A stretch of 64,000 bases of DNA from an uncultured Steroidobacter sp. (GCF_937958065.1 NZ_CALFXI010000046.1:12338-76337), one strand, 5' to 3'; counted from the first letter of the stretch, positions 52,185 through 60,760 are shown. Notes: a model not told the origin generated them from the letters alone. A program made the numbers and translations.

Positions 52185-53186
52185 GTGCAAAACGTCGTGA
52201 AACTATTCAGTCGCGTCAGGGGCGAGCCTCCGGTGCAAACCGAGCTCAACAGCGCCGACGCAGTCTGTGTGCAGGCGCTGCCGATCTGGAGCAAACAGAT
52301 CGAGACGGCGCGTGTGCAGACCGAACAGGCCATCGTCGAGCTCACTGCGCGCTTCGCCGGCATCGTCAATCGCCTGGACCTGGCGCTGGATGCCTCTCAG
52401 CACAACTCCGGTACCGCCGATCTCGCGCAAGCCCTCGAAGCGGGCAAGCGCGAGCTGGCGCGGGTGATGGATGCATTGAACGAAATCCATCAGAGCCGCT
52501 CGACCCTGGCCGAGCAGATCCGCTCGCTGGCCGCGCACAGCAGCGAGCTGGCGAAGATGGCGACCGAAGTCGAGCAGATCGCGTTCCAGACCAACATGCT
52601 GGCGCTCAACGCGGCCATCGAGGCGGCGCATGTGGGCGAGGCGGGCCGCGGCTTCGCAGTCGTCGCTCATGAGGTTCGCAACCTCGCCACCGCCTCACGC
52701 GACACCGGCAAGGGCATCACGCAGAAGATCGCGCTGGTCAACGAATCGCTCGAACAGATCATCCAGACCAACGAAACCGTGTCGGCTCGCGAAGGCGAGG
52801 CGCTGCACGATTCGGGCAATCGCATCCAGGGCGTGCTCGCCCAGTTCAGCGAGATGAGCGCCGGCCTGGCCCGGTCCACCGAAGAGCTGCGGCGCGAAAG
52901 CGGCGTGATCAAGAGCGAGATCGAGGAGTCGATGGTGCAGTTGCAGTTCCAGGATCGCGTCGGCCAGATCATGGCGCAGGTGGTCGGCAGCATGAACGAT
53001 CTGGACGCGCACGCAGAAGCCGTGGCTCGCGGCGAAGAGCCGCAGATCGACGCGGAAGCGTACATGGCGCGGATGGTCAGCACATACACCACCGACGAGC
53101 AGCGTCGCAATCACCAGACGACGGCGGGCAGCGTGCCCGCGCCGACCCTCAAGGTGCAGGGCGGCTCGGACATCGAATTCTTTTGA
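52185..53186 (+). CDS. Soluble chemoreceptor with CheZ-like D-x3-Q helix
   Basis: A 333-residue cytoplasmic protein with no membrane helix and no HAMP domain. Residues 1-100 are helical. The MCP signalling tip is at 131-168 (QIAFQTNMLALNAAIEAAHV). A later helix has LQFQDRVGQIMAQVV at residues 253-267. Asp257 and Gln261 have the spacing of the catalytic pair in CheZ (QDLTGQ in E. coli), and the operon has no separate cheZ. A disordered linker then leads to SDIEFF at the C-terminus, which could dock on CheY. It starts at GTG 52185. The next gene is cheY, 14 bases later. The phosphatase idea is inference. Confidence 0.85.
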   Translation: MQNVVKLFSRVRGEPPVQTELNSADAVCVQALPIWSKQIETARVQTEQAIVELTARFAGIVNRLDLALDASQHNSGTADLAQALEAGKRELARVMDALNEIHQSRSTLAEQIRSLAAHSSELAKMATEVEQIAFQTNMLALNAAIEAAHVGEAGRGFAVVAHEVRNLATASRDTGKGITQKIALVNESLEQIIQTNETVSAREGEALHDSGNRIQGVLAQFSEMSAGLARSTEELRRESGVIKSEIEESMVQLQFQDRVGQIMAQVVGSMNDLDAHAEAVARGEEPQIDAEAYMARMVSTYTTDEQRRNHQTTAGSVPAPTLKVQGGSDIEFF

Positions 53187-53200
53187 ATGGAGCGAAGGTA

Positions 53201-53566
53201 ATGGCTAAGCGAATCCTGATCGTCGACGACTCCGCCTCGGTGCGGCAGGTGTCGAACATCGCGCTGACCCGGGCCGGCTATGAAGTCATCGAGGCGACCG
53301 ACGGCCAGGATGCGCTCGCCAAGCTGGCCGGCAAGATCAATCTGATCATCAGCGACGTGAACATGCCGCGCATGGACGGCATCACGTTCCTGAAGGCCGT
53401 CAAGGCGCACCCGAACTACAAGTTCACGCCGGTGATCATGCTGACCACCGAAGCCGGCGAGGACAAGAAGAACGAAGGCCGAGCGGCCGGCGCCAAGGCA
53501 TGGATCGTGAAACCGTTCCAGCCGCAGACCATGCTGGATGCGGTCGCCAAGCTGTGTCTGGCCTGA
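53201..53566 (+). CDS. cheY: Chemotaxis response regulator CheY
   Basis: A 121-residue single receiver domain. It starts MAKRILIVDDSASVRQVSNI, has the phospho-acceptor Asp in IISDVNMPRMDGITF, the Thr in MLTTEAG and the Lys in IVKPFQP, so it is complete and probably active. ATG at 53201 with GGAGCGAAGG upstream is the start; a TTG at 53183 in the same frame would overlap the soluble receptor gene but is unlikely. CheY is the diffusible output of the array. Its target (flagellar motor, pilus or other) is not shown in this window. Confidence 0.95.
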   Translation: MAKRILIVDDSASVRQVSNIALTRAGYEVIEATDGQDALAKLAGKINLIISDVNMPRMDGITFLKAVKAHPNYKFTPVIMLTTEAGEDKKNEGRAAGAKAWIVKPFQPQTMLDAVAKLCLA

Positions 53567-53597
53567 TGACGTGCAACAAGAATAACTGGAGATCGTG

Positions 53598-55373
53598 ATG
53601 CTCGAGAATATGCGGATCGGCCCCCGCCTGATCGCGGCCTTCATGGTGCTGGTGCTGATCAGCATCGTCATCGGCGTGGTCGGCCTGTATGGCGCCGGCA
53701 AGATCGATGACAAGGCCGATGCCATGTATCACAACGAGCTGATGGGCCTGTCGCACATCAAGGAAGCGAACATCAAGCTGATCGCGATCGGCCGCGCGCG
53801 CTCCAACTTCCTGCTCGCCACCAGCGAAGCGGAGCGCGAGAAACATCTGCAATCCATCAAGAGCAGCAGCGCCGACGCACTGCAGTCGATGCGGAAGGCT
53901 CAGCCGCTGTTCGTTTCGGATCGTGCCAGAGAGCTGTTCTCGCAGATCGACAAGACCTGGAGTGCCTATGACGCGGAGATGCAGCATGCGCTAACGCTGG
54001 CGGCGAAGCAGCCATTGCAGTCTCGCAGTGAGGATCTGGTCCGCTCGCTCGACCAGGTGCGGCAGCATGCCGACACGCTCGATGCGATGATGACCGAGCT
54101 GACCGAGCAGAAGGAGGCGCGGGCGCGTCAGGCGCTCGACGAAACCGACGCGGTCTACGCGGTGAGCCGCAACTCCATCATCGCCGCCCTCGTGGTGGGG
54201 GTGATCATCGGTATCGCGCTGGCGTTGATCATCAGCCGTGGCGTGACGCGTCCGCTCGGCGTCGCCGTGCAGGTGGCCAATCGGCTCGCGAAAGGAGACT
54301 TCTTCGTCGCCATCGAATCGAATGCCAAGGATGAAGTGGGCGACATGCTGCGCGCGATGCGCGACATGGTGACCGCCGCCGGCGGCAGCATCGACGACGT
54401 GTCGCGCGTGATGCGTGCGATCTCCGAAGGCGATCTGACCAAGACCATCGACAAACAATACGACGGCGTGTTCAACGAGATGAAGGAATACGCCAACAGC
54501 ACGGTGCTGAAGCTGTCGATGATCATCGGCGAGATCAACACCGCGACCGATGCCATGTCGAGCGCATCTCAGCAGGTGAGCACGACGGCGCAGGCGCTGT
54601 CGCAGGCCGCGAGCGAACAGGCCGCGGGTGTGGAGGAGACCAGCGCGTCCATCGAGGAGATGACCGCCTCGATCTCCCAGAACACCGAGAACGCCAAGGT
54701 CACCGACAGCATGGCTCGCAAGTCCGCGGGCGAGGCGAGCGAAGGCGGCGAAGCAGTGAAGGCCACGGTCTCGGCGATGAAACAGATCGCGCAGAAGATC
54801 TCGATCATCGACGACATCGCGTACCAGACGAACCTGCTCGCGCTCAACGCCGCGATCGAAGCGGCTCGCGCCGGCGAACACGGCAAGGGCTTCGCTGTTG
54901 TGGCCGCTGAAGTGCGCAAGCTCGCCGAACGCAGCCAGATCGCGGCTCAGGAGATCGGCACGGTGGCGATCAATAGCGTCGAGTTGGCCGAACGCGCCGG
55001 CAAGCTGCTGGATGAAATCGTTCCCAGCATCACCAAGACCTCGGATCTGGTGCAGGAGATTTCGGCGGCCTCGCAGGAGCAGGCATCGGGCGTGAATCAG
55101 ATCAACGCCGCGATGACCCAGCTGAGCCAGACGACTCAGCAGAACGCGTCTTCGTCCGAGGAACTGGCTGCGACCGCCGAAGAGATGAGCGGCCAGGCCG
55201 AACAGCTGCAGCAGACCGTGGCCTTCTTCAAGGTCGAGGGCGCGCGCACCGCCAAGCAGAAGGCCAACAAGGCTGCCTCGGACAAACCCGCAGTCAGACG
55301 GGCCGCGGCCAGTGTGGGCAACCTGGCGCTGGCACCGAGCGAACCCGATCTGGGCAGCTTCGCGAAGTTCTGA
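53598..55373 (+). CDS. Methyl-accepting chemotaxis protein 2 (third receptor)
   Basis: A 591-residue transmembrane receptor with TM1 near residues 10-32 (LIAAFMVLVLISIVIGVVGL), a four-helix-bundle periplasmic sensor that differs from receptor 1, TM2 (IIAALVVGVIIGIALALIIS, near residue 196), HAMP (VTRPLGVAVQVANRLAKGDF) and a long signalling domain with the same QTNLLALNAAIEAARAGEHG tip. The signalling half is strongly similar to receptor 1, including an identical DNA run at 50960-50988 and 54774-54802, so one is a duplicate with a diverged sensor. GTG at 53595 is an alternative start. Confidence 0.93.
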   Translation: MLENMRIGPRLIAAFMVLVLISIVIGVVGLYGAGKIDDKADAMYHNELMGLSHIKEANIKLIAIGRARSNFLLATSEAEREKHLQSIKSSSADALQSMRKAQPLFVSDRARELFSQIDKTWSAYDAEMQHALTLAAKQPLQSRSEDLVRSLDQVRQHADTLDAMMTELTEQKEARARQALDETDAVYAVSRNSIIAALVVGVIIGIALALIISRGVTRPLGVAVQVANRLAKGDFFVAIESNAKDEVGDMLRAMRDMVTAAGGSIDDVSRVMRAISEGDLTKTIDKQYDGVFNEMKEYANSTVLKLSMIIGEINTATDAMSSASQQVSTTAQALSQAASEQAAGVEETSASIEEMTASISQNTENAKVTDSMARKSAGEASEGGEAVKATVSAMKQIAQKISIIDDIAYQTNLLALNAAIEAARAGEHGKGFAVVAAEVRKLAERSQIAAQEIGTVAINSVELAERAGKLLDEIVPSITKTSDLVQEISAASQEQASGVNQINAAMTQLSQTTQQNASSSEELAATAEEMSGQAEQLQQTVAFFKVEGARTAKQKANKAASDKPAVRRAAASVGNLALAPSEPDLGSFAKF

Positions 55374-55423
55374 GCCCGCTGCATCGACTCCACCGACCGC
55401 TCACCTGAAAGACGATTGCGCCG

Positions 55424-56227
55424 ATGACGATTGCGATTACTGACAAGGAGTTCGCGCTGTTCCAGCGTTTCATCTACGACGCGGCGGGCATCACCATGTC
55501 GCCTTCGAAGAAGGCGCTGGTCATGAGCCGCCTGTCCAAGCGACTGGATCTGCGCAAGCTGCCGACGTTCTCCGAGTACTACAAGGTGCTCTCCAGCGGG
55601 CAGGACGCGCAGGAGGTGCAGGTTGCGATCGATCTGTTGACCACCAACGAAACGTACTTCTTTCGCGAACCGAAACATTTCGATCTGTTGCGCGAGCAGG
55701 CGGAATCGTTTCGCGGCCGCGGCCAGACGTTCAAGGTGTGGAGCGCGGCGTGCTCCACTGGCGAGGAAACCTACAGCATCGCGATGGTGCTCGCGGCCAC
55801 CATGCAGCACACGCCCTACGAGATTCTTGGGTCCGATATCAGCTCGCGCGTGCTCGATCGGGCGCGCACGGGTCACTATCCGGTCTCGCGTACCACGCAT
55901 ATTCCGCGTGCCTATTTGCAGCAGTATTGCCTGCGCGGCACCGGCACGCAGGAAGGCACGGTGCTGGTGGACCGTCCTTTGCGCGACAAGGTTCGGTTCA
56001 TGCAGATCAACTTGAATACCACGCTGCCCAGGATCGGTCCCTTCGACTTCGTGTTCCTGCGCAATGTGATGATCTATTTCAGCCCCGAGACCAAGCGGCA
56101 GGTGGTCGAGCGGGTGATGTCGGTCCTCAAGCCGGGCGGCCACCTGGTGATCGGGCACTCGGAGACGTTGAACGAGTTGAACACTACGGCGGTCGCGGTC
56201 GCTCCCTCGATCTATCGCAAGCCGTGA
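55424..56227 (+). CDS. cheR: Chemotaxis protein methyltransferase CheR
   Basis: A 267-residue SAM-dependent enzyme that methylates glutamates on receptors for adaptation. The N-terminal helical domain is followed by TTNETYFFREPKHFDLLREQ, the SAM site WSAACSTGEETYSIAM, GSDISSRVLDRARTGHYPVS and FDFVFLRNVMIYF. All expected motifs are present. Its stop overlaps the start of cheB by one base (TGATG), so the two adaptation enzymes are co-translated. The receptors here lack a CheR-tethering pentapeptide. Confidence 0.95.
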   Translation: MTIAITDKEFALFQRFIYDAAGITMSPSKKALVMSRLSKRLDLRKLPTFSEYYKVLSSGQDAQEVQVAIDLLTTNETYFFREPKHFDLLREQAESFRGRGQTFKVWSAACSTGEETYSIAMVLAATMQHTPYEILGSDISSRVLDRARTGHYPVSRTTHIPRAYLQQYCLRGTGTQEGTVLVDRPLRDKVRFMQINLNTTLPRIGPFDFVFLRNVMIYFSPETKRQVVERVMSVLKPGGHLVIGHSETLNELNTTAVAVAPSIYRKP

Positions 56228-57363
56228 TGAGCGCGCAGCCCGTGCAACACAGCGCACTGCGCCGAGTGCAGGTGATGATCGTCGATGATTCGGCGGTCGT
56301 GCGCCAGGCGTTGACCGAGGTGCTCAATGCCGATCCCGGCATCGAGGTGCTGTGCGCGGTCGCGGATCCTTTGCTCGCCATGGAGCGCATGAAGAGCAGA
56401 TGGCCGCAGGTCATCGTGCTCGACGTCGAGATGCCGCGCATGGATGGCTTGACCTTCCTGCGAAAGATCATGAGCGAGCGGCCGACCCCGGTCGTCATTT
56501 GTTCGACCTTGACTGAAGCGGGTGCCGCCACGACGCTCGAAGCGCTGGCCGCCGGCGCAGTCAGCATCGTCACCAAACCGAAGCTCGGCCTGCGTCGTTT
56601 CATCGAAGACGCGTCGGCGGATCTGGCATCGGCCGTGAAGGCGGCATCGCACGCGAATGTGAACCGCTTGCGTGGGGCGCATCGCCCGGAGCCGCAGCAA
56701 CAGCCCGGCGTGACACCGAAATTCACAGCGGACGCGGTGCTTTCGCCGAGCGGACCCAAAGCCCTGCAGCAGACCACCGAGCGCATCATCGCGATCGGCA
56801 CGTCCACCGGCGGCACACAGGCACTGGAGCAAGTGCTGACCTGTCTGCCGCGCGTCAGTCCCGGCATGGCCATCGTCCAGCACATGCCAGAAAAGTTCAC
56901 CGCGGCCTTTGCCAGCCGGTTGAACAATCTTTGCCAGATCGAAGTGCGCGAGGCGAAGCATGGCGATCGCCTGTTGCCGGGGCTCGCGCTGATCGCGCCA
57001 GGCGGCAAGCACATGATGCTCAAGCGTAGCGGCGCGTACTACTACATGGAAATCATCGATGGCCCCTTGGTGAACCGGCACCGGCCCTCGGTGGATGTCC
57101 TGTTTCGTTCGGCGGCCAAGTGCGCCGGGGCGAACGCTCTCGGCATTATCATGACCGGCATGGGTGATGACGGCGCGCGCGGTCTGAAGGAGATGCGTGA
57201 TGCCGGTGCCAGTACGATCGCGCAGGACGAGGCGAGCTGCGTAGTGTTCGGCATGCCGAGAGAGGCGATTCGCCTGGGAGGCGCGCAACGTGTCTCGCCG
57301 CTGAACGAGTTGCCGCGTGCCATGCTGGATTTCGGCGCCGGGAAGCGCATAGAAGGGAAATAA
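56227..57363 (+). CDS. cheB: Chemotaxis-specific protein-glutamate methylesterase CheB
   Basis: A 378-residue enzyme that removes receptor methyl groups. The receiver domain shows MIVDDSAVVRQAL and the phospho-acceptor in VIVLDVEMPRMDGLTFL. The C-terminal esterase has the serine in IGTSTGGTQALE, a catalytic-site His in VQHMPEKFTAAFA and the Asp in MTGMGDDGA. ATG at 56227 overlaps the cheR stop; the long upstream open frame is only a shadow of cheR. A variable linker of about 60 residues joins the domains (residues 134-190). Confidence 0.95.
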   Translation: MSAQPVQHSALRRVQVMIVDDSAVVRQALTEVLNADPGIEVLCAVADPLLAMERMKSRWPQVIVLDVEMPRMDGLTFLRKIMSERPTPVVICSTLTEAGAATTLEALAAGAVSIVTKPKLGLRRFIEDASADLASAVKAASHANVNRLRGAHRPEPQQQPGVTPKFTADAVLSPSGPKALQQTTERIIAIGTSTGGTQALEQVLTCLPRVSPGMAIVQHMPEKFTAAFASRLNNLCQIEVREAKHGDRLLPGLALIAPGGKHMMLKRSGAYYYMEIIDGPLVNRHRPSVDVLFRSAAKCAGANALGIIMTGMGDDGARGLKEMRDAGASTIAQDEASCVVFGMPREAIRLGGAQRVSPLNELPRAMLDFGAGKRIEGK

Positions 57364-57364
57364 T

Positions 57365-58585
57365 ATGTCTGCCCCTCCTGTACAGATTGGATCGGTGCTG
57401 ATCGTCGATGACAGTCATGTGCAGCGTCTTCACGCGATGGCGGTCTGCCGTGAGTTGGGCATCGAAAAGCTCCACGAGGCCAGCAACGGGCGCGAGGCGC
57501 TGGCATTGCTCACCGCGCTGGTGCCGCGGCCCGAGCTGGTCATCGTCGATCTGGAAATGCCGACGATGGACGGGCCGGAGTTCCTGGTGAAGCTTCAGGA
57601 GCTGGGCTTCGATATTCCGGTCATCGTGGCTTCGTCGCGCGAGCGCGCCTTGATCGACACCGTTCGAGAGATGGGCGGTGTGTTGGGATTGCATGTGCTC
57701 GCGGCGGTTCAGAAGCCGCTGCAGCCGGATGTCTTGCGTCACGCCATTGAGAGCTCGGGCAGGCGGGAGCTGCGGCGCTCTGCGCAACGCGCCGAGCTGG
57801 CCATCGATGCGACGGCGCTGGCGGACGCGCTGGATCGCAATGAAATATACGTGCACTACCAGCCCAAGGCCGACATTCGCACCGGCATCGTCCGGGGAAT
57901 CGAAGCGCTCGCGCGCTGGACGCATCCGACGCTCGGTCCGATTCCTCCGGATCAGTTCATCCCGGTCGCGGAACGCAACCAACTGATTCATCGCCTGACC
58001 ATCGACGTGATGAATCAGGCGATGCTGCAGAACTCAGCGTGGCGCGCACGTGGGCTGCATCTGCCGGTGGCAATCAATCTGTCGCCCACGTTACTGGAAC
58101 GCGCCGACCTCGCGCTGGAAATCGCATCGCTGCAACAGTGTCACGGTCTACCGCCCGATCAGATCGTCATCGAGATCACCGAGAGCTCGCTGGTCACTCG
58201 CGTCGGAACCGCGCTCAGCGTGCTGGCTCAGTTGCGTCTGCGAGGCTTTGGCTTGTCTATCGATGATTACGGCACTGGTTTCTCTTCGATGCAGCAGCTC
58301 GCGCGCATTCCATTCACGGAACTGAAGATCGACCGCAGCTTCGTGCGTGGCGCGCCGGAACGCGACAGTCTGCAGGTGATCCTGCGCTCGGCGATCGAGA
58401 TGGCCAATCGACTCGGGCTGGTCACCGTCGCCGAGGGCGTCGAGACCTTGCAGGAGTGGCGCATGCTCCAGGAGTTCGGCTGCACGCTCGGCCAGGGCTG
58501 GCTGATCGCGCGGCCCATGCCGGGCGATGATTTGATCGGCTGGATGAAACAATACCGGGTGCAGGCTGCGCAGCTGCGCGCCTAG
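57365..58585 (+). CDS. Response regulator with EAL c-di-GMP phosphodiesterase domain
   Basis: A 406-residue protein with an N-terminal receiver (VLIVDDSHVQRLHAMAVCRE, phospho-acceptor in LVIVDLEMPTMDGPEFL) and a C-terminal EAL domain. The catalytic residues appear intact: EALARW, the Asn in INLSPTLLE, the Glu in IEITESSL, SIDDYGTGFSS, LKIDRSF and VAEGVETLQEW. It would hydrolyse c-di-GMP when switched by phosphorylation, probably by CheA. It starts one base after the cheB stop and closes the chemosensory operon, so c-di-GMP turnover is the likely non-CheY output. Confidence 0.93.
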   Translation: MSAPPVQIGSVLIVDDSHVQRLHAMAVCRELGIEKLHEASNGREALALLTALVPRPELVIVDLEMPTMDGPEFLVKLQELGFDIPVIVASSRERALIDTVREMGGVLGLHVLAAVQKPLQPDVLRHAIESSGRRELRRSAQRAELAIDATALADALDRNEIYVHYQPKADIRTGIVRGIEALARWTHPTLGPIPPDQFIPVAERNQLIHRLTIDVMNQAMLQNSAWRARGLHLPVAINLSPTLLERADLALEIASLQQCHGLPPDQIVIEITESSLVTRVGTALSVLAQLRLRGFGLSIDDYGTGFSSMQQLARIPFTELKIDRSFVRGAPERDSLQVILRSAIEMANRLGLVTVAEGVETLQEWRMLQEFGCTLGQGWLIARPMPGDDLIGWMKQYRVQAAQLRA

Positions 58586-58605
58586 TGCTGCGACATTCGG
58601 ATACA

Positions 58606-58634
58606 CTACGGGCCAATTTTCGTTCGGCTCGTAG
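58606..58634 (+). promoter_or_regulatory. Hairpin in the leader of the ABC importer operon
   Basis: CTACGGGCC at 58606-58614 pairs with GGCTCGTAG at 58626-58634 (one G-U pair in RNA) around an 11-base loop. It ends five bases before the ATG at 58640, so it covers the ribosome-binding region. It may limit translation or serve as a terminator for the chemosensory operon. Confidence 0.45.
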
Positions 58635-58639
58635 CGACG

Positions 58640-59665
58640 ATGTTTCCTACCTATCGGCTCCAGCGTCGACAATTGATTCAGGCAATGATGGCGGCGGCCG
58701 TGCCCGCCGGCCTGCTGTCCTGTTCCAGTGATACATCGTCGGGGCCGCTGGTCGTGGGTGGGTTGCCCGTGACCTGCAACCTGACTTTGCCCGTCGCCTG
58801 CGTCGCGCGCGCCAGGACGCCGCAGGCCGCCGGCCAGAACTTCGCCTTCGAGTTCAGCAAGTACAGCGGCTTTCCGGAGCTCAAGGAATCGCTGATGGCC
58901 GGGCGGGTGCAGGCCGCCTATCTGCTGGCGCCGCTGGCCATGGACCTGGCGGACAAGAAGATCCCGGTGAAGATCGTGTCGCTCGGCCATCGTTCCGGCG
59001 CGGTCATCATGGTGCGCACCGATTCGTCGTATCAGAAGTTCCGCCAGCTGGCCGGCAAGCGCATCGCCATTCCCAGCCGCTTTGCAGTCGATTACCTGTT
59101 CCTGCGCAAGATGCTGGCGCAGGAGAACATGACGCCGGCGGACATCGAGATCATCGAGATGCCGCCGCCGGACATGCCGGCTGCGCTGTATGCGAAAGCG
59201 GTCGATGCGTACTGCACGGGCGAGCCGTTCGGAGCAGCGGCTCAGATTGCCGGATATGCCCGACCGTTGCGTATGACGCGCGATGAATGGCGCAACTACA
59301 TCTGCTGCGTACTCACCGTGCGTGAGGAACTGATTCAATCGAACCGTCCGCTGGTGCAGGATCTGGTGAATCACGTGCAGAGCGCGGGCCAGTGGCTCGA
59401 TCTGCAGCAGGCCAATCGCGACAAGGCGGTCGACATCGCCGCGCGCCGGGAGTTCTTCAACCAGGACCCGAAAATCATCCGCTTCGTCATGGAGAACCCG
59501 ACGGACCGGGTGACCTATGGCGATCTGCGCATGATCCGCGGCGAGTTCGAAGAGCTCATGCAGCTGTCGATCGAGGCGGGCACGCTCAAGCACCCGGTCG
59601 CTTACGAAACCTACATGGACGAGAGCTTCGCCAAAGCCGCGCAACCCGTGGCCATCAATCTTTGA
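58640..59665 (+). CDS. ABC-importer substrate-binding lipoprotein (NrtA/SsuA/CmpA-like)
   Basis: A 341-residue solute-binding protein. The N-terminus LQRRQLIQAMMAAAVPAGLL followed by SCSS combines a twin-arginine-like motif with a lipobox (LLSC), so it is probably a lipoprotein. The body follows the nitrate/sulfonate/bicarbonate family: VAGRV-like segment MAGRVQAAYLLAPLAM, GKRIAIPSRFAVDY, AVDAYCTGEPFGAAAQI. Residues TCNLTLPVACVARARTP early in the mature chain hold two cysteines. The ligand is unknown; the neighbouring copper-linked genes make a copper-related ligand possible. Confidence 0.85.
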   Translation: MFPTYRLQRRQLIQAMMAAAVPAGLLSCSSDTSSGPLVVGGLPVTCNLTLPVACVARARTPQAAGQNFAFEFSKYSGFPELKESLMAGRVQAAYLLAPLAMDLADKKIPVKIVSLGHRSGAVIMVRTDSSYQKFRQLAGKRIAIPSRFAVDYLFLRKMLAQENMTPADIEIIEMPPPDMPAALYAKAVDAYCTGEPFGAAAQIAGYARPLRMTRDEWRNYICCVLTVREELIQSNRPLVQDLVNHVQSAGQWLDLQQANRDKAVDIAARREFFNQDPKIIRFVMENPTDRVTYGDLRMIRGEFEELMQLSIEAGTLKHPVAYETYMDESFAKAAQPVAINL

Positions 59666-59673
59666 ATTCAGCC

Positions 59674-60267
59674 ATGAAACATCGAGGACGCCTTGCGGGG
59701 TGGCTGCTCACTGCGGCCGTGATGTTGTCGGCAATGACGGCGGTCGCCGCCGATCGCCCGACGCTCAAAGCCGGAGTCTTCGAGCCGCCGCGCGCAGCGC
59801 CGGAGCTGGCGCTGGATGCGTCGAGCGGGGGCACGCTGTCACTGGCGAGCTATCGCGGCAAGGTGGTCCTGTTGGGCTTTGGCTTTACTTCGTGCCCCGA
59901 AGTCTGCCCGACGACGCTGGCCACGCTGGCCCAGGCTCGCAAGCGCCTCGGCGCACAGGGGGAGCAGGTGCAGGTCATCTATGTGACCGTCGATCCGGAG
60001 CGTGATAGCGCGGAACGGATGCGAGCGTATCTCGGCGGTTTCGATCGCAGCTTCGTTGGTGGCACGGGCACGCCTGCGCAGCTCGCGGCGGTTCGGAAGA
60101 ACTACGGCGTGATGGCTGAACGCAAGCCATTTGGCAACAGCTATACCGTTGGCCATTCCTCATCGGTGTATCTCATCGACAAGAAAGGTCTGTTGCGCGG
60201 GATGATTCCGTATGGGCGAGGCGCCGACGATTATGTGCATGACGTTCGGGCGTTGCTGAGCGAGTGA
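59674..60267 (+). CDS. SCO1/SenC-family copper protein
   Basis: A 197-residue exported thioredoxin-fold protein. A signal anchor (RLAGWLLTAAVMLSAMTAVA) is followed by the conserved LLGFGFTSCPEVCPTTLATL, with the copper-binding CPEVC, and YTVGHSSSVYLIDKKG, with the third ligand histidine. SCO proteins deliver copper to the CuA site of cytochrome oxidase or act as thiol-disulfide partners. It lies eight bases after the binding-protein gene, inside an ABC operon, which is not its usual place beside cox genes. The start ATG at 59674 is chosen to include the signal. Confidence 0.92.
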   Translation: MKHRGRLAGWLLTAAVMLSAMTAVAADRPTLKAGVFEPPRAAPELALDASSGGTLSLASYRGKVVLLGFGFTSCPEVCPTTLATLAQARKRLGAQGEQVQVIYVTVDPERDSAERMRAYLGGFDRSFVGGTGTPAQLAAVRKNYGVMAERKPFGNSYTVGHSSSVYLIDKKGLLRGMIPYGRGADDYVHDVRALLSE

Positions 60268-60286
60268 GCTCGCGGGTGCGTCCGTC

Positions 60287-60745
60287 ATGAGTCGCCGGGG
60301 CTGGTCATTGATGTTTGCTATCGGCCTGCTGGGTGTCGTTAGCTGGGGCGCATTGGCGCCGGTGCCGGTTCGCGCGAGTCGCGAGCAACCTTTTGTGATT
60401 CCCGAAGGCACATGGCAACGACGCATGTCGGGCGAGGCCGTCGATATCCTTCCACAGCAAATCCGGCTCACGCTCGGCATCAATGATGTATTGTTCCTCA
60501 AGAATCAGGACACGGTCCCGCAGACCTTCGGTCCGGCGTTGCTCATGCCTGGACAAACGTTTCGTCTGCCGTTCGAAGTGGCCTCGGAATATCAGTTCGC
60601 TTGCACTGCCCACAGCAGCGGACAAATGACTATCATCGTCGACGCGTTTCCGGACTCGCCCTGGCGTCGGCTGCGCTGGCGGGCACTGAAACTGTCCGAG
60701 GTCTTCGGCAACAAGAGCCATGAGCCCCATGAACGTAATGGATGA
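60287..60745 (+). CDS. Exported cupredoxin-like protein
   Basis: A 152-residue protein with an N-terminal signal or anchor (LMFAIGLLGVVSWGALAPVP). A beta-sandwich region follows with NDVLFLKNQDTVPQTFGPAL and FACTAHSSGQMTIIV. Cys106, His109 and Met114 have the C-x2-H-x4-M spacing of plastocyanin-type copper sites. At the place where the first copper-ligand His usually stands the residue appears to be Gln79 (VPQTFGP), so a normal blue-copper site may be missing. It directly precedes the permease gene. A copper chaperone or sensor role alongside SCO is inference. Confidence 0.75.
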   Translation: MSRRGWSLMFAIGLLGVVSWGALAPVPVRASREQPFVIPEGTWQRRMSGEAVDILPQQIRLTLGINDVLFLKNQDTVPQTFGPALLMPGQTFRLPFEVASEYQFACTAHSSGQMTIIVDAFPDSPWRRLRWRALKLSEVFGNKSHEPHERNG

Positions 60746-60760
60746 TACGAGCGTCTTCGC

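Noticed and set aside
49769..52369. An 866-codon open frame antisense to the receptor and cheW genes
   Set aside because: Low-complexity His/Arg/Gly/Leu translation that mirrors the repetitive MCP coding sequence; a shadow frame.
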